Source of the DNA: Brachycybe producta
Lineage: Eukaryota; Arthropoda; Diplopoda; Playtdesmida; Andrognathidae
DNA: 64,000 bases
Reading direction: 5' to 3'
NCBI GenBank assembly: GCA_036925085.1
Contig: JAUPFP010000002.1
Location: 2,688,550 to 2,752,549, forward strand
Made by a program: the position numbers and the translations under genes. Each line of letters begins with the position of its first letter. The first letter of the stretch is position 1. Positions 1 through 10,565 of the stretch are shown one piece after another. Below the pieces are notes generated by a model. It was not told the origin of the DNA, did no database searches, and was given only the letters and a program-made list of their open reading frames with translations.

Positions 1-891
1 GCAAATTACCCTTCCTGTTCCGTTTATAAGTGATCGATCAGAGTATTATTGTGGTTCGAATCGATTACTGCGTTGTCCTCCTTTGTCTGTCTTCTTGGCC
101 CATCATTAGTTACGTCATCAGGTCCGTCCTCGGCTCGATGCGGTTGTAGAGGCAGCAGGCTCTTGACTCTCAGCAGGTCCTAGTTATCCTGGTTCCGGAA
201 TCAGCCTCTTCTCTCAACAGTAACATTCTATGACCTCTAGTGGCTAGTCGGGCATAGCCTCCAGCCACACATAATCAAAACAGAACTCTAGCCAGGTGGC
301 TGGGCATAGCCACCGGCCACACATCAGAAACAAGAACAACCACCCTTACAATTCATGAATGCTCAACTTATATACACATGCAATCCTGATCATGTGATAT
401 TCGTTGACCAATCATTTGACAATATGTAAATGAACACAACCTCCCGGGTCACCATGTAACTCTATGGGCACTCCGGGGAACATGTCAAAATCACTTTATT
501 GCTATGCTCAACATTGGGCCATTTCACAGGATTAATGTGCCAATGTTGAGCTATGCAATAATCATTAAAAGAACATTAAAAGTATCGAAAGTGTGAGTAA
601 GATTAGACTTTTGCTGTCAAAAGTGTAATACATCTTTAGAACTTTTATTAGAAAGAAAATAGAAAACAGACAGAGTGATGACAGAATTATGGAGGCTGGT
701 TGCATTTCCCAGGCTCCTCTGATCACACATGCAGTCGTCTTGCTTCGTTGCCTAGCAACAGCATGCACGAAACATTCTTTCTCTTTTCTAAGAAGAAGGG
801 GCGAAAGAGAAGGGAGAGAACAGGTGCAATGACGTCAAATGTATGACGTCACGGCAGTGTTGTTAAGTCATGAGGACAGGGTCCTCACACA
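1..891 (-). repeat. 3' LTR of the gypsy element (left copy)
   Basis: It matches 10567-11457 base for base as far as I could read. In element orientation it begins TGTGTGAGGACC, directly after a purine-rich tract, and should end TTTGCA, whose final base falls before position 1. Two palindromic CRE/ATF-type motifs TGACGTCA lie at 830-837 and 844-851, close to the U3 start. An 11-bp inverted repeat spans about 508-552. Confidence 0.95.
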
Positions 892-1848
892 CCCTCCAAC
901 TTAAATTGAAGCATGTCCTCATGCTTTGACAGACAAGTCGGCGCCAAGATGAAAGAAGGGGAAAGTAGGAAAGCCTACCCTTGGGATTCGTTTACATTCA
1001 CATCTCATTCTGCATTCCGTCCAACGGTTCACGTTACGAAACGAATAAAACAGTTTTTTAACCACCCAAGCTTGTTATGTTTATTTATGCAAACAACAAC
1101 ATTCACCCTCATGCTTTCATGTTTTAACGTACTACCGTTTCTCTATTATCTCTCCTATATTCACACCCTATCATAAATTCTTCACTCGCACAATAACCCC
1201 TTTCTATTCATTTTAACCTTCTTCTAAAACTATCTTTGTTTCGAATTACTAATCGAAACCATTTTCATTCTCACCATTAAATCCAGTAATTCTACAGAGT
1301 ACTATTCCAATTACACTTAAACAATAACTTTTGTTTTCTATATTTACTTTGCTAACTCCATCTAATCTATCTGTTCTAGTTAATTATCTCCAAACTTTCC
1401 CTACCCTCATGCAGGAGCGATTTCTTCCATTGTCATGCAAAGAAAAGGAAAGAACTAGAATGAAACAGAGTTATCAAAGTATAAAATCTTTATTACTAAC
1501 ATCAAAAGCAAAAGTAGAAATATAAGTAGAAAATACGATAATTTATCAAAAAAAACACTCAATCAATAAAATCAGATTACAAAATTATTTTTTTTTTTCT
1601 TAAACAACAATTTCCACCACCAAAAACAAGTGAAATTGCAAAATTTATACATAATCATCAAAATATGCAAACGCGAAACTCAGATCGATCAAACAATTCG
1701 AATTTAAAAACGATACATTATTTTTCTTCTCTTGACGTTATACAATTTCAAAACGTAATTGAACGAAAATGAAAGAAACGAAAAGAAATTACTAGCCAGA
1801 ACTTATGGCTAAAAAAAAAAAGAAAAAGAAAACAAACAAGAGACATTC
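892..1848 (-). other. gypsy 3' non-coding region with polypurine tract
   Basis: This AT-rich stretch lies between the pol stop codon and the 3' LTR. Immediately next to the LTR the minus strand reads AAGTTGGAGGG (about 892-902), a good polypurine tract for plus-strand priming. No env-like reading frame, signal peptide or membrane segment is visible. I see no other gene in it. Confidence 0.7.
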
Positions 1849-4800
1849 TTAAAAGCAAGAAACATTATTCGTAAAACAAAAATAAGAGAAACGATATTTT
1901 GCTAAATCTGAAACGAAAAGAAAATGAAATATCAATTCATTTGGCCCCAAATCGATGGGAGAGGCCCATTCGGTTCTCGACGGCTCCTCATCGGTTCCAC
2001 GGAGCCTGTTGCTCAATTCCATCAGTGAGTTCTCTGATGACGCCGGGGGAACACGTAGAGGCGTACGGGTCTTTTCTCTGAATAAGCTCCTGAACGATTC
2101 TGCGGCCCGGTCATCGTGGCTTCCATATCCGGATCCGTAATTATAATGAAGAGATGGCCCCGGAGTCGGGCGAAATTCTACCAAGGCTCGTATCCACGGC
2201 TCGACATTAAGGTGTACGATGCGGCTCGGTGTTGGAGACGGATTTGTAAACACCGTACAAACGTTGGAGGTGGTATCGACCCAGACCAAGGCAATATTAT
2301 CCTCCACTCGAAGGCATATCAGGTGGTTGCGGTGAGCCACTTGAGTCGTCCATCGAGGTGGGACATCATCCTGCAGGCAATAGGCCCCCTCGTACTGGAA
2401 TTGGTCAGCGGTGTCATACATCTCCATTTGCATCACGACGCAAAGGTTGTTAATTATCTGATCGCGTAGGCGATAGGACTGGTAGGGGACCCGGCCTGGA
2501 CCCTCACGTCGTTTTTCCAACAGGGCCTGTACAGGTAACTGGTTCTCTAAGAACAACCGCCACTTTTCCAAGGCTGAGATTCTTCTCTTTGCATCCCAAA
2601 TACCCAAATTTCGGAGTCCCTCGACATCCATCATGAGCGGAGCTCGGCGGGGTGTTTCTAGGATGTATCGACCAAAGAATGGCTCCCTTATAGCGACACA
2701 CATTGCGTTTTGTCCTACAGGATTTATGGGCCCTATGCAGGGTAGGGGTCCGAACCCTCTTCCTACACTACGTACTCGTGCTGGTGGGCATACCGCTTCT
2801 TTATCACCCGTTGACTCCTTCACGGGTTCCGATTCTTTTTCTGCTCTCATGGCGGCAATCTCGGCTTTGAGATCATTTAGCTGAGCTTTAATTTCAGCTT
2901 CCCAAGTGGGAGATACGGACGGCGTGGTTTTCGGCGAAATACTCATTCGATCTGTTTCCGATTCTAATATTCCGTCCAGTTCCACTGAATCTGAAGAGCT
3001 GGAACTATCACTCATGTTCATTTTCTCACCGCCTTCAGCCATTTCTTTGCTGCTTTTTCTCGAAGTTAAATTGATACCGACTCTTTTTCTGATTTCTGAA
3101 CTTTCTTTGTTCGTGATTTCGTTTAGCTTCTCGACACGTCTCGCTTCTTTGACTCCGTTAACTAATTTGGCAGTGGATAATTTAAGGAGTGCCTTTTGAT
3201 CCAATTTAGGGGTCAGTTTATGACGTGTCCAGGCATCTCTCCATAAATTCAAAGATAAAACTTTGACCAAGAGCGGTGTCTCCCTTTGAAATTGCCGACG
3301 TTTGGCTTTATTGGTCAATTTCCGCGGTGACGTCACCTGACTCTCTTGCCCATTAGTTTCTAATCTTTTATGTATATCCTCACCCAATCGTTTCCTTAAC
3401 TTTTCGTCATCAGTCTCATCAACATCCGCGTAACGTGCTTCTGACTTCCGGTTTTCTTTTAGGTCCGTGATGTCATTTTCCGTTTCCAGCGCATCGTCGT
3501 ACTGTTCATTTCTTCTCCACGTTCTCCAGGTTTTCAGGTACTTATCGCAAATTCCGGCTGTATCCAGCGGCGTACAAGTGGAAGTTTTTTTGTCAGATTT
3601 CATTTCAGGGGTAAGCGTAACGTTTTTCCCGGTACTAAATAAATTTAATTTATTAGATCCGCAAATGGTCCAGCCACTGCTTCGTTCCGTTGTAGATAAA
3701 GGTTCTATAATCCAGCCGCCATTTTTGGACACTTGCTGCGCAGAATCCTCTCTACCAAAACAGGGCATCGCTTCCGTTCCTTCAATCAATGACGTAGGTA
3801 AGTTTCCATCTTGATATTCTCCACTGTGACGTTTCTCTGGGGGAGCTAATGACGTATCGCCGGCTGGATGCCTCAGGCGTTTACTCTCCTTTAAACCTCC
3901 TGTAGCCATTTTTGTACCAAATTCAAATCTCTCTTCGCTTCTCAACGGAATTTTATCCAAAGAACAATTTCTTCTTTCAACGTATCGAATAGCGTTGACA
4001 GTGGGTAAGTTACTGAACATCAAAACTTGGTTGACTTGTTCTCGAACTTCGCAGCTACGATGATACCGCTTCAAGTTAACTACATTGAAGGTATCACGCG
4101 CTAACTTCCCTCTTCTGTCCGTAAATTCGACTTCGTATACCAAATCACTTAACTTCTTCGTTATAACTCCTGGTCCTTTGTAAGGTAGCGCCAATTTATG
4201 CGTTAAACCAAGTTTCGGAGTGTGATCGTACATCAGAACTTCATCTCCTACGTTGAACTCTTCTGGTTTTCTTCTCTTTGAATCGTAGTTCTTTTTCTGT
4301 AGCTCTTGCGCAGCTTTCAAGTTAGCGTGGGCGATTTCAAGCTCAGGATGACTCAAAGGATTACTCTCTTCTCGTGAGGCAATCTCGGGAGCGGATGGCA
4401 CAATGTTGTCAATCGGCTCTCGAGCTCTTCTTCCAAACATTAGCTCGAAGGGTGTGTACTTCATTGAGGATTGTATGGCTGTATTGTAAGCCCATACAGC
4501 ATCATCAAGAACTCCATGCCAATCAGTTTGTAACTTTTCAGGGTCAAGGTACCTTCGAACAATCTCAATCAGAGTTCTATTACATCTCTCGGCCAGTCCA
4601 TCAGCCTGTGGGTGATAGGCAGTAGTGTAATGGTGCTTGATTCCTAATTCTTTTAGACATGTGTCCACCTTCTTGCTAGCGAATTGAGTTCCTCTATCAG
4701 ATATGATATCCGATGGCGTTCCAAATCCTCTCTCGAAGTTATTTCGAATAAAAGTGACGATCGACGAAGCAGTCGCTCTTCGTACAGCTTTTGCAATCAA

Positions 4801-7800
4801 AAATCTTGTTGAATAATCCACAGCAACCAGTATGTGTTGAACCTTTGCAGTGGAAGACGTCATGGGTCCGACAAAATCCATTCCCCATTTCTCGACAGGT
4901 TTCTCCACACAAATGGGTTCTAGAAATCCTTGAGGTTTGAGAGGCGTTTTCTTTGACCGTTGACATATATCGCAAGTCTTGATATATTCGAAAGTGTCCT
5001 TCTTCATTTTCTTCCAGAAAAACCTCTTATATAATCTTCCATATGTTTTCATAAATCCCAGATGACCCGAACCAGGTTCATCATGCACCATTTCCAAGAT
5101 CTGCTTTTGTAATTGCTTTGGCACGACTGTTAACAAAATTGGTTGCGAAGTACCCAAGACGTTAGCGTACAGCAATCCTCTAAAAATCGAATACTTTTTG
5201 CTCAGGATGGAATTCGGTTGCTCCATTAATTCGTGGCAAATTTCCGAAATTTCTGGGTCTATCTGTTGCTCTTCAGCCCAATTCCAGGCTGGTAGGACAG
5301 CATATATGACTCCATCATCCATGTCGTGTTCGATAGTAACAGGTAAATTCTCATCTTGCGGCATGTCCACTGGATTTCGTGACAAACTATCCGCATCCAC
5401 ATGAGTAATTCCTTTCTTGTACTCAACTTTGTAACGATACTCTTCCAACAATAACTGCCATCTTCCTAATCTTCCTTGTAAGCGTGGTGCTTTTCTCAAG
5501 TAGCATAGGGAACTGTGGTCAGTGACAACTGTGAAATCGCGGTTGAACAGATAAGGCCTGAATTTTGTGATCCCAAAGATGACAGCGAGGCACTCTTTTT
5601 CCGTCGTTGTATACCGTGTTTCAGCATCTTGTAACGTTCTACTGGCGAAAGCCAAAACCCTTTTAACATCATCTTTCTTTTGCTGGTACAATACAACTCC
5701 CAATCCATGATCGCTTGCATCCGTATGGAGCGATATTTCGGCTGTCGGGTCGTACATAACCATAACTGGCGCTTCGATCAGAAGGGCTTTAATTCGCTTA
5801 AAAGCTCGATCCGTTTCGTCAGTCCATTTAAACTCATTTTCCTTCTTGGTTAGCTCGGTCAAAGGTTTAGCGGCGTGGGCGAAGTCCTTTATAAAACGCC
5901 GGTAATATCCTGCCAATCCAAGAAAACTTCTTACAGCTGTAACATTCTTTGGCTGTGGGAAATCTCTAACGGCAATGACTTTGTCTTCCTCGGGTGCGAC
6001 TCCATCTTCACTAATGATGTGTCCCAGGTATGACACCTTGTTGTACCCGAAGAAACATTTCTTCGGTTGTAACGACAAGTTCGCCTTCCGTAACAGTTCC
6101 AGAATTGTTCGCAGCCTTTCCATCAAACTTTCAAAAGTTCGTCCGAATATAACGATGTCGTCCAAGTAGACGAGGCAAGTTTCCCACTTTTGGTCAGCAA
6201 GTAAAACGTCCAATGCGCGTTGCATTGTTGCGGGTGCGTTGCAAAGACCAAAAGGCATCTTCTTGAATTCGTAAAGTCCACACGGACTTATAAACGCTGT
6301 TTTCTCGATATCCTCTTCTTTAACTCGAATCTGCCAATAACCACTCGCTAAATCCAATGTGGCAAAATATCTGCTGTTCGCAAGTGAGTCTAACGCATCA
6401 TCTATACGAGGTAGCGGATACGTATCCATCTTCGTATCGGCGTTCAATTTCCGATAATCAACACAAAAACGGTGTCTTCCATCTTTCTTCCGCACAATTA
6501 CGACAGGACTTGCGTAAGGGCTTTTTGAAGGTCTGATAACTCCAGCATCTAACATTTCTCTTATCTCATTTCTCATGATTTCGCGTGCTTCGGGCGCTGT
6601 GCGTCGCAATGGCTGCCTTACTGGACGTGCATCACCAGTATCAATCGCATGCTCCGTCAGGTTGGTTTCTCCCAACTCATTCAGATCAAAAGCAAACGAT
6701 TCTCGAAATTCAAGGAGTAAATCTTTCATAGCCTTCCTTTGCTCAGCATTTAGGTTAGGTCCTAGATTTAGACAATCCTCGAATCCTTCTTCAGTTCTCA
6801 TGGTGCCTCTGCTGGACTTTTCCCCGTCTACCATTCCTTTATGGATTGGGCCTTTTATTCCAGTCAGGTCTCCATTTACATCTTTATATTCATTACTTGC
6901 GGTACCTCTGCTGGACTTTTCCCCGTCTACCATTCCTTTATGGATTGGGCCTTTTATTCCAGTCAGGTCTCCACTTTCACTACGATCTCCATTACTCATG
7001 GTCCCTCTGATGGTCTTCTTCCCGTCTACCGATCCTTTATGGACTGGGTGTAGATCTCCATAACATTCACCATTTTCATGTACTCTTTGAACTGTGGACT
7101 CCGCCTCGATCGTTGATCCTTGAGGTAGATTACTATTCAAAGTCTCTTCATTGGTCACGTGAAGGGCCGTGTCAAGTACTTCTGCAGTGCCAACTCCTTG
7201 ATGGGCACCAAGCGTCAGAGTCCTTGAAGTGGTATTGCGCACCAGTACCTTCATCTTTCTACGATCATCGATCTCCATTATTCCGGGTGCAGTCATGATT
7301 CCTTTTTTCTCCCAAACCTCTGGGTTTACATCGATCAAGACCATTTCTCCTTTCTTAGGGCAGTCATCGCATCGAACTTGAACAATTTGTTCCTCCCAGG
7401 GATCAAGACGAATTCTTCTAATCAAGCGCAGCGTCAAAGGGTTTCCATCTACAGTCGGGGTGGTGGGTATGATCATCGAACCATAATCGGATTGTCTCCT
7501 AGATGAGTTGATCTTTCCATCTCCCTCTACTCTCTTGTAAATCCTTGGCGCTTCAGGTACTGCATCTTCAATCGGAACGTAGGTATATATGGGGTCGGTA
7601 CTCTCAACAATTCCAGAAGTTCCTCCCTCCATCATATCCTCTTTGAAGTAGATCGCTCGCTTTTCCATGTCAATTATCAATCGGAACGCAGCTCCGAGGT
7701 CGTTTCCTAACAAAGCCTCGAATTGTCCATCAATAATCATAATCCGCGTCGTTGCCAGCTTCTTATAGAGTCGTACATTGACCTCTGCTGATCCAACAAT

Positions 7801-8478
7801 TCGGATTCTCGATCCACCAACTGCATTTACTGCTTCTTCAGCTGGAGCCGGGTCAATTTTTAGGCCAATCATTTTAGCAACTTTTTCGCTTAGTATGCTT
7901 ATGTCAGCTCCTGAATCAACCATCATTTCTACAGCTACTCCATTCATTGTAACGAAAATTCTCGGAGGGCCAAACTCAGGAATTCTTGACTGAATTTCCG
8001 TTGGTTCCGTTATTGTCATCACAATCTCTTGCTTCTCAATTGCATCTACATCATGTCCTCCAACAGTATCTCTCTGATCACACTGTTCTGTCACCGTTCC
8101 TCTCGTTGGGAATGAATTCAATACCTCCGTAAGCTTCTGGACCGCATCAATCAAAGTCGAGGTCATGGGCTGTGTCGGGGGACGAGCTATTCTGGCTACC
8201 GTCGCCGATTCACTATCTCTCGTGCCTCTTGGGTTGTTCGAGGTGGATCCGCTAATCTGCTGGACATCCGATGATGAAGGGCGCTTCCATTGGCCACTTC
8301 CTTTCATCCTTTCTCTACTTAACTCCATCATCTGCAGGTGCTCAATTCTCTCATCCTGCAGTACTCTCACGGTTGCTTTTCCGGGCTTGACATTCTTTAC
8401 CAACATTCTTTCCGAGGTTAAGGGTTCAGATACAGGCGGTCCGACACTCGGTTCGTCCTCCGCCTGTTTTAGTTTAAC
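1849..8478 (-). CDS. pol: Pol polyprotein (protease, RT, RNase H, integrase) with a long C-terminal extension
   Basis: The frame is open from the frameshift site at 8478 to the stop at 1849; the first in-frame ATG is at 8404-8406. Counting residues from that Met, the aspartic protease DSGAD is near 164, the RT box YLDD near 746, RNase H TDASDHG near 893, the integrase zinc finger (HHCC, ending CDICQ) near 1110-1147, and the integrase DDE residues follow in MDF, SDRGTQF and AER contexts. A GPY-like module ends near 1452. About 730 further residues continue in frame: a charged linker, a Ser-rich stretch near 1800, a short coiled coil near 1833-1854 and a globular-looking last 300 residues. I do not recognise the extension; there is no signal peptide or membrane segment to suggest Env. 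Expression presumably needs -1 frameshifting from gag. Confidence 0.95.
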   Translation of the reverse strand, partial: VKLKQAEDEPSVGPPVSEPLTSERMLVKNVKPGKATVRVLQDERIEHLQMMELSRERMKGSGQWKRPSSSDVQQISGSTSNNPRGTRDSESATVARIARPPTQPMTSTLIDAVQKLTEVLNSFPTRGTVTEQCDQRDTVGGHDVDAIEKQEIVMTITEPTEIQSRIPEFGPPRIFVTMNGVAVEMMVDSGADISILSEKVAKMIGLKIDPAPAEEAVNAVGGSRIRIVGSAEVNVRLYKKLATTRIMIIDGQFEALLGNDLGAAFRLIIDMEKRAIYFKEDMMEGGTSGIVESTDPIYTYVPIEDAVPEAPRIYKRVEGDGKINSSRRQSDYGSMIIPTTPTVDGNPLTLRLIRRIRLDPWEEQIVQVRCDDCPKKGEMVLIDVNPEVWEKKGIMTAPGIMEIDDRRKMKVLVRNTTSRTLTLGAHQGVGTAEVLDTALHVTNEETLNSNLPQGSTIEAESTVQRVHENGECYGDLHPVHKGSVDGKKTIRGTMSNGDRSESGDLTGIKGPIHKGMVDGEKSSRGTASNEYKDVNGDLTGIKGPIHKGMVDGEKSSRGTMRTEEGFEDCLNLGPNLNAEQRKAMKDLLLEFRESFAFDLNELGETNLTEHAIDTGDARPVRQPLRRTAPEAREIMRNEIREMLDAGVIRPSKSPYASPVVIVRKKDGRHRFCVDYRKLNADTKMDTYPLPRIDDALDSLANSRYFATLDLASGYWQIRVKEEDIEKTAFISPCGLYEFKKMPFGLCNAPATMQRALDVLLADQKWETCLVYLDDIVIFGRTFESLMERLRTILELLRKANLSLQPKKCFFGYNKVSYLGHIISEDGVAPEEDKVIAVRDFPQPKNVTAVRSFLGLAGYYRRFIKDFAHAAKPLTELTKKENEFKWTDETDRAFKRIKALLIEAPVMVMYDPTAEISLHTDASDHGLGVVLYQQKKDDVKRVLAFASRTLQDAETRYTTTEKECLAVIFGITKFRPYLFNRDFTVVTDHSSLCYLRKAPRLQGRLGRWQLLLEEYRYKVEYKKGITHVDADSLSRNPVDMPQDENLPVTIEHDMDDGVIYAVLPAWNWAEEQQIDPEISEICHELMEQPNSILSKKYSIFRGLLYANVLGTSQPILLTVVPKQLQKQILEMVHDEPGSGHLGFMKTYGRLYKRFFWKKMKKDTFEYIKTCDICQRSKKTPLKPQGFLEPICVEKPVEKWGMDFVGPMTSSTAKVQHILVAVDYSTRFLIAKAVRRATASSIVTFIRNNFERGFGTPSDIISDRGTQFASKKVDTCLKELGIKHHYTTAYHPQADGLAERCNRTLIEIVRRYLDPEKLQTDWHGVLDDAVWAYNTAIQSSMKYTPFELMFGRRAREPIDNIVPSAPEIASREESNPLSHPELEIAHANLKAAQELQKKNYDSKRRKPEEFNVGDEVLMYDHTPKLGLTHKLALPYKGPGVITKKLSDLVYEVEFTDRRGKLARDTFNVVNLKRYHRSCEVREQVNQVLMFSNLPTVNAIRYVERRNCSLDKIPLRSEERFEFGTKMATGGLKESKRLRHPAGDTSLAPPEKRHSGEYQDGNLPTSLIEGTEAMPCFGREDSAQQVSKNGGWIIEPLSTTERSSGWTICGSNKLNLFSTGKNVTLTPEMKSDKKTSTCTPLDTAGICDKYLKTWRTWRRNEQYDDALETENDITDLKENRKSEARYADVDETDDEKLRKRLGEDIHKRLETNGQESQVTSPRKLTNKAKRRQFQRETPLLVKVLSLNLWRDAWTRHKLTPKLDQKALLKLSTAKLVNGVKEARRVEKLNEITNKESSEIRKRVGINLTSRKSSKEMAEGGEKMNMSDSSSSSDSVELDGILESETDRMSISPKTTPSVSPTWEAEIKAQLNDLKAEIAAMRAEKESEPVKESTGDKEAVCPPARVRSVGRGFGPLPCIGPINPVGQNAMCVAIREPFFGRYILETPRRAPLMMDVEGLRNLGIWDAKRRISALEKWRLFLENQLPVQALLEKRREGPGRVPYQSYRLRDQIINNLCVVMQMEMYDTADQFQYEGAYCLQDDVPPRWTTQVAHRNHLICLRVEDNIALVWVDTTSNVCTVFTNPSPTPSRIVHLNVEPWIRALVEFRPTPGPSLHYNYGSGYGSHDDRAAESFRSLFREKTRTPLRVPPASSENSLMELSNRLRGTDEEPSRTEWASPIDLGPNELIFHFLFVSDLAKYRFSYFCFTNNVSCF
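6802..7064 (-). repeat. Three tandem 99-bp (33-residue) repeats inside pol
   Basis: Units begin near 6802, 6901 and 7000, exactly 99 bp apart. The first two are almost identical and the third is diverged and partial. Each encodes a hydrophilic unit with the core GPIHKGMVDGEKSSRGT. They lie between protease and RT, so they lengthen a linker without breaking the frame. Confidence 0.85.
8412..8478 (-). promoter_or_regulatory. Programmed -1 ribosomal frameshift signal between gag and pol
   Basis: The minus strand reads GTTAAAC (8472-8478) in the right phase, G TTA AAC, followed directly by the gag stop TAA (8469-8471). Shifting by -1 gives GTT AAA C and enters the open pol frame. Four bases downstream a perfect GC-rich 8-bp stem forms: ACAGGCGG (8460-8467) with CCGCCTGT (8432-8439). 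Loop bases CCGAG (8447-8451) could pair with CTCGG (8412-8416) to make a pseudoknot. GTTAAAC is an established slippery heptamer in other systems; use here is inference. Confidence 0.8.
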
Positions 8479-10013
8479 AGGTGCTTCTCAGTAGTACTTG
8501 GGACAATAGAAAGAGTTGGGACTAGGATCCTAACTCCATGTAGATTCGCATACTTCATTTCTTCTTGGGTCAGGTGGCGGACAGTAGGTGGGGCGGTAAT
8601 GGCACTAGTCGCGGCGATTGCGGCTGCCTTCTCGATTTCCTGCTGTTGTTTCCAAGTCTCCATAATATGCCTAACTGCAGAATTAGGAGGTCCGTTCTGA
8701 CGCTCAGGGCAATTTTTGATCAGGTGTCCAGTCTTTTGACAGTTGAAACACTGTCGCATATCCGGTCCTTGAAAATTCCTATCTTGCCCGTAATTTCTTC
8801 CTCTGTTTCCTTGGTTCTGCCACTGCTGCTGCTGCTGACGCTGCGGTTGCGTTTGCTGATTCGACTGCTGCTGCTGTGGTTCCTGACCATAATTCTTCGT
8901 ATGTTTCTTCTGCCTGCTCTGCTGCATTTGCGGTTGTTGTCCTCCCGTTTGCTGATTTGTATTCGTCTGAGGTTGCGTTCCTCGAGTTTGTGGAGTCTGT
9001 TGCTGCGGTTGGTTGGACTGTTGATTTTTTTGAGTATTTCGGCTCTTTATAGCCAGTTGACCCATAGCAATCAAATCTTGCTCCATCCAATGTGCTCGCT
9101 CCATGTACTCTTCAGCTGTCATCGGGGGTAATCCACAAAGTTTTGCAGAGATCTCCTTGCGCATACCTCTACTCAGTTGAGATATTCGTAATTCATCTCC
9201 TCCATTTGGAGTAATTCTATCGCAAAGTTCCATACACTTATATGCAAACTGATAGAAGGGCTCATCATCACGTTGGACCAAGCTCTGGAGTTGCTTCATC
9301 CATTGTCTTCCGTGGTTGGCTCTTCCGAATTTCTTGACAATGTGTGTTCTCATTTCAACCCATGTTGTAATCGGCTGTGTTTCCATCAACGAACTCAAAA
9401 ATCGCAAAGCGTAACCATCAAGACATGAGGAGAAATAGCTACATCGCTCATTGTCAGACCATCGGTGTAGACGCGCTTTAGCTTCGAAATTCTCTAGATA
9501 TTCGTGAATGTCTTCTAACCCATTAAATCTTTTAAAGCCTTGAAGAGGGTGCCACGCACCAGTCTGTCTCCATTGTCGATCACAAGGAGGAGCGCGGGTC
9601 CATTCAGGTTCGTTCAAGGGTGAGGGAGCTACGTTTTGTTCATTAACTCTATGGGCATGCCTTTGGGTTGCAGTAGTGGGCTCTGGTTCTAAATGTGGAG
9701 GTCCTAAGCTTGCTTCTGCTGCCATTGGCGTACCAGCTCTAGGTGACGAGTGACGTGCAGGCCCAAAATAATTTGTCAGGTTCTCGAATAAAAAGGCTCG
9801 CTGTTCCGGCGTGTATTTCAGCATCAAGAGACCCATAGCGGAGACCTCTCGTTCCATATTTAAAGCGCCATGCATACTAAAATTTTCGTGACTCACCACA
9901 CCAGGTTGAACCATCTGTGTCATTTCTGTCAGTTGTTGTCCTGTGGGTTCATCAGTTCTTTCTGCAGTTCCAGCTTGTGGCCCATCGTTTGCATCTTCGT
10001 AGTCGGAATTCAT
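8469..10013 (-). CDS. gag: Gag nucleocapsid protein with CCHC zinc knuckle
   Basis: The first ATG of the frame is at 10011-10013; the frame is open five codons further upstream but without ATG, so I start here (about 514 residues). The middle (roughly residues 140-320) has the helical, Trp- and Leu-rich character of a retrotransposon capsid. It is followed by a Gln/Asn-rich low-complexity stretch and one CCHC knuckle, CFNCQKTGHLIKNC, encoded at about 8711-8752. Gag packages the element RNA into particles. The stop codon overlaps the frameshift signal to pol by design. Confidence 0.92.
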   Translation of the reverse strand: MNSDYEDANDGPQAGTAERTDEPTGQQLTEMTQMVQPGVVSHENFSMHGALNMEREVSAMGLLMLKYTPEQRAFLFENLTNYFGPARHSSPRAGTPMAAEASLGPPHLEPEPTTATQRHAHRVNEQNVAPSPLNEPEWTRAPPCDRQWRQTGAWHPLQGFKRFNGLEDIHEYLENFEAKARLHRWSDNERCSYFSSCLDGYALRFLSSLMETQPITTWVEMRTHIVKKFGRANHGRQWMKQLQSLVQRDDEPFYQFAYKCMELCDRITPNGGDELRISQLSRGMRKEISAKLCGLPPMTAEEYMERAHWMEQDLIAMGQLAIKSRNTQKNQQSNQPQQQTPQTRGTQPQTNTNQQTGGQQPQMQQSRQKKHTKNYGQEPQQQQSNQQTQPQRQQQQQWQNQGNRGRNYGQDRNFQGPDMRQCFNCQKTGHLIKNCPERQNGPPNSAVRHIMETWKQQQEIEKAAAIAATSAITAPPTVRHLTQEEMKYANLHGVRILVPTLSIVPSTTEKHLLN

Positions 10014-10565
10014 CGTAACACAGTTCAAAACACAGTTCCAGATGATTATTCAATCACAGTTCACACACAGTTCAGTTGCACACTCGTATTCAAACGTTGA
10101 CTTTTAGATGAAAAATTTTAAAATCGCGAACAGCTGGTGATATAGACGCAGCTGTCATCAAAACTTTTTTTCAAACTCAGAACATTAACATAAGACTCGT
10201 TTTCACGTATCGTTGCATCTTTAAACTAATTCAAAATTCAAATTTCGCGGACTTTTAACCGTTAGCCAAATTTTCAAATTTCGCGTTAAAAATGTACACG
10301 AAAACCAATCAAACAACTCTCAAATTCTGGGTAATTTGCATACCAACGCACCTCCACCAAGTGTAAACTTTCCCCTCTCGCTACCGTTCACGCTGCCAGA
10401 GATTCGTCTGCTATCGTTTGAGCAGACGGCTTTAGCAGACGACTATTCCTTCTAAATAGCACAAGAGAGGCCCCCTTACTGGTAGTGTTCCTTACACTAC
10501 AGACACTACTTGCGCATACAGGGGACGGAGAACCGGCTGTCGACTCTTCTTTTCAGCGCAGCCAC
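10014..10565 (-). other. gypsy 5' leader and probable primer-binding site
   Basis: This is the untranslated leader between the 5' LTR and gag. One base after the LTR end the minus strand reads TGGCTGCGCTGA (about 10553-10564), which starts TGG as a tRNA 3'-end complement should. I could not match it to a specific tRNA. No other gene is visible. Confidence 0.55.

Noticed and set aside
565..768. 67-codon frame repeated in both LTRs (again at 11131-11334)
   Set aside because: It is duplicated only because the LTRs are. It has a hydrophobic stretch but no known domain, and its strand and position in U3/R give no reason to call it a gene.
1899..7298. Plus-strand frames across pol
   Set aside because: They are shadows of the minus-strand polyprotein, which has all the conserved motifs.
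10014..10028. Five extra codons upstream of the gag ATG
   Set aside because: The upstream codon is TTG, not ATG, so I use the ATG at 10011-10013.
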